From the NCBI GenBank assembly GCA_028699365.1, contig JAQVUQ010000157.1, positions 1 through 6,622 of the forward strand: a DNA stretch of 6,622 nucleotides, written 5' to 3'. This stretch comes from UBA5359 sp028699365 [NCBI: bacterium]. Its GTDB lineage: Bacteria; UBP13; UBA5359. Both the position numbers and the translations under genes were made by a program. Positions 6,541 through 6,622 of this stretch are shown piece by piece (within the stretch, counting starts at the first letter, position 1; each line of letters opens with the position of its first letter). Under the pieces are notes generated by a model. It did no database searches. It was not told the DNA's origin and saw only the letters and a program-made list of their open reading frames with translations.

Positions 6541-6622
6541 TGGATACCTCCCTGCCGCCGACTATGCCCTCGTACTGTTCCAGAACCGTAGAGCAGATGT
6601 TATCCCAGTTGAGATCGGAAGA
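6530..6622 (-). CDS. Glycosyltransferase, C-terminal fragment (5' end outside window)
   Basis: This is an open minus-strand frame entering from the window edge and ending at TGA (6532-6530); 30 codons are visible. It contains NWDNICSTVLEQYEGIV, which resembles the extreme C-terminal helix of GT4-type glycosyltransferases, where a Trp-Asp pair is followed by a helix ending in a Tyr-Glu stretch. The function beyond 'probable glycosyltransferase' is inferred from that short motif and from the locus. Its end overlaps the start of the downstream acyltransferase by 11 bp and contains that gene's ribosome binding site, so the two are probably coupled. The first three residues and part of the fourth (Ser-Ser-Asp-Leu) are suspect because the bases encoding them match a sequencing adapter. 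Confidence 0.6.
   Translation of the reverse strand, partial: SSDLNWDNICSTVLEQYEGIVGGREVSSVS
6546..6553 (-). promoter_or_regulatory. Ribosome binding site for the WcaF-like acyltransferase
   Basis: The minus strand reads AGGGAGGT, followed by 5 nt and then GTG at 6540. This supports the GTG as the start over the ATG four codons later, which would lie 17 nt from the site. The site lies inside the coding end of the upstream glycosyltransferase. Confidence 0.7.
6612..6622. other. Probable residual Illumina adapter sequence at window edge
   Basis: The final 11 bases read AGATCGGAAGA, identical to the first 11 bases of the TruSeq read-through adapter (AGATCGGAAGAGC). The match runs exactly to the end of the sequence, as expected when an untrimmed read end is assembled into a contig terminus. 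The real genomic sequence would then stop at about 6611. That this is adapter rather than coincidence is inference. Confidence 0.7.

Overview
The window (6,622 bp, roughly 53% G+C by eye) is one block of exopolysaccharide or surface-glycan genes, all transcribed on the minus strand, from the high-coordinate end to the low-coordinate end. A Wza-type export protein with a Sec signal peptide implies a Gram-negative (diderm) bacterium. Strong AGGAGG-type ribosome binding sites and frequent GTG/TTG starts are visible, but I cannot place the phylum from this sequence.

In order of transcription the window holds: the last 30 codons of a glycosyltransferase (6530-6622); a WcaF-type left-handed beta-helix acyltransferase (5908-6540); a WbuB/WcaI-like GT4 glycosyltransferase (4643-5905); a DegT/DnrJ/EryC1 PLP-dependent sugar aminotransferase (3496-4650); a small PglC-like phosphoglycosyl transferase (2903-3499); a 108-bp gap (2795-2902); a Wzc-like chain-length determinant fused to a BY-type tyrosine kinase (617-2794); and a Wza-like export protein (114-611). 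Apart from the 108-bp gap, the genes overlap by 4-11 bp or lie 2-5 bp apart, and several ribosome binding sites lie inside the end of the preceding gene. This looks like one translationally coupled operon.

As a pathway, the aminotransferase would make a nucleotide-activated amino sugar. The phosphoglycosyl transferase would put the first sugar phosphate on a polyprenyl phosphate carrier in the inner membrane. The GT4 enzyme(s) would extend the repeat unit and the WcaF-like enzyme would acylate it. The Wzc-like kinase and the export protein would control chain length and export. No flippase, polymerase or nucleotide-sugar dehydratase is in the window, so the glycan cannot be named.

Both ends look abnormal. 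At the low end, the export protein loses homology to its family about 30 residues early and runs into roughly 120 bp of lower-G+C, A-rich sequence with no recognisable content, which suggests an insertion or an assembly junction. At the high end, the last 11 bases match the start of the common Illumina TruSeq adapter, so the window probably ends at a contig edge with untrimmed adapter. I see no RNA genes, CRISPR array, complete mobile element or convincing terminator. I found no sign of a new system: the locus is a conventional polysaccharide cluster with some details worth checking.
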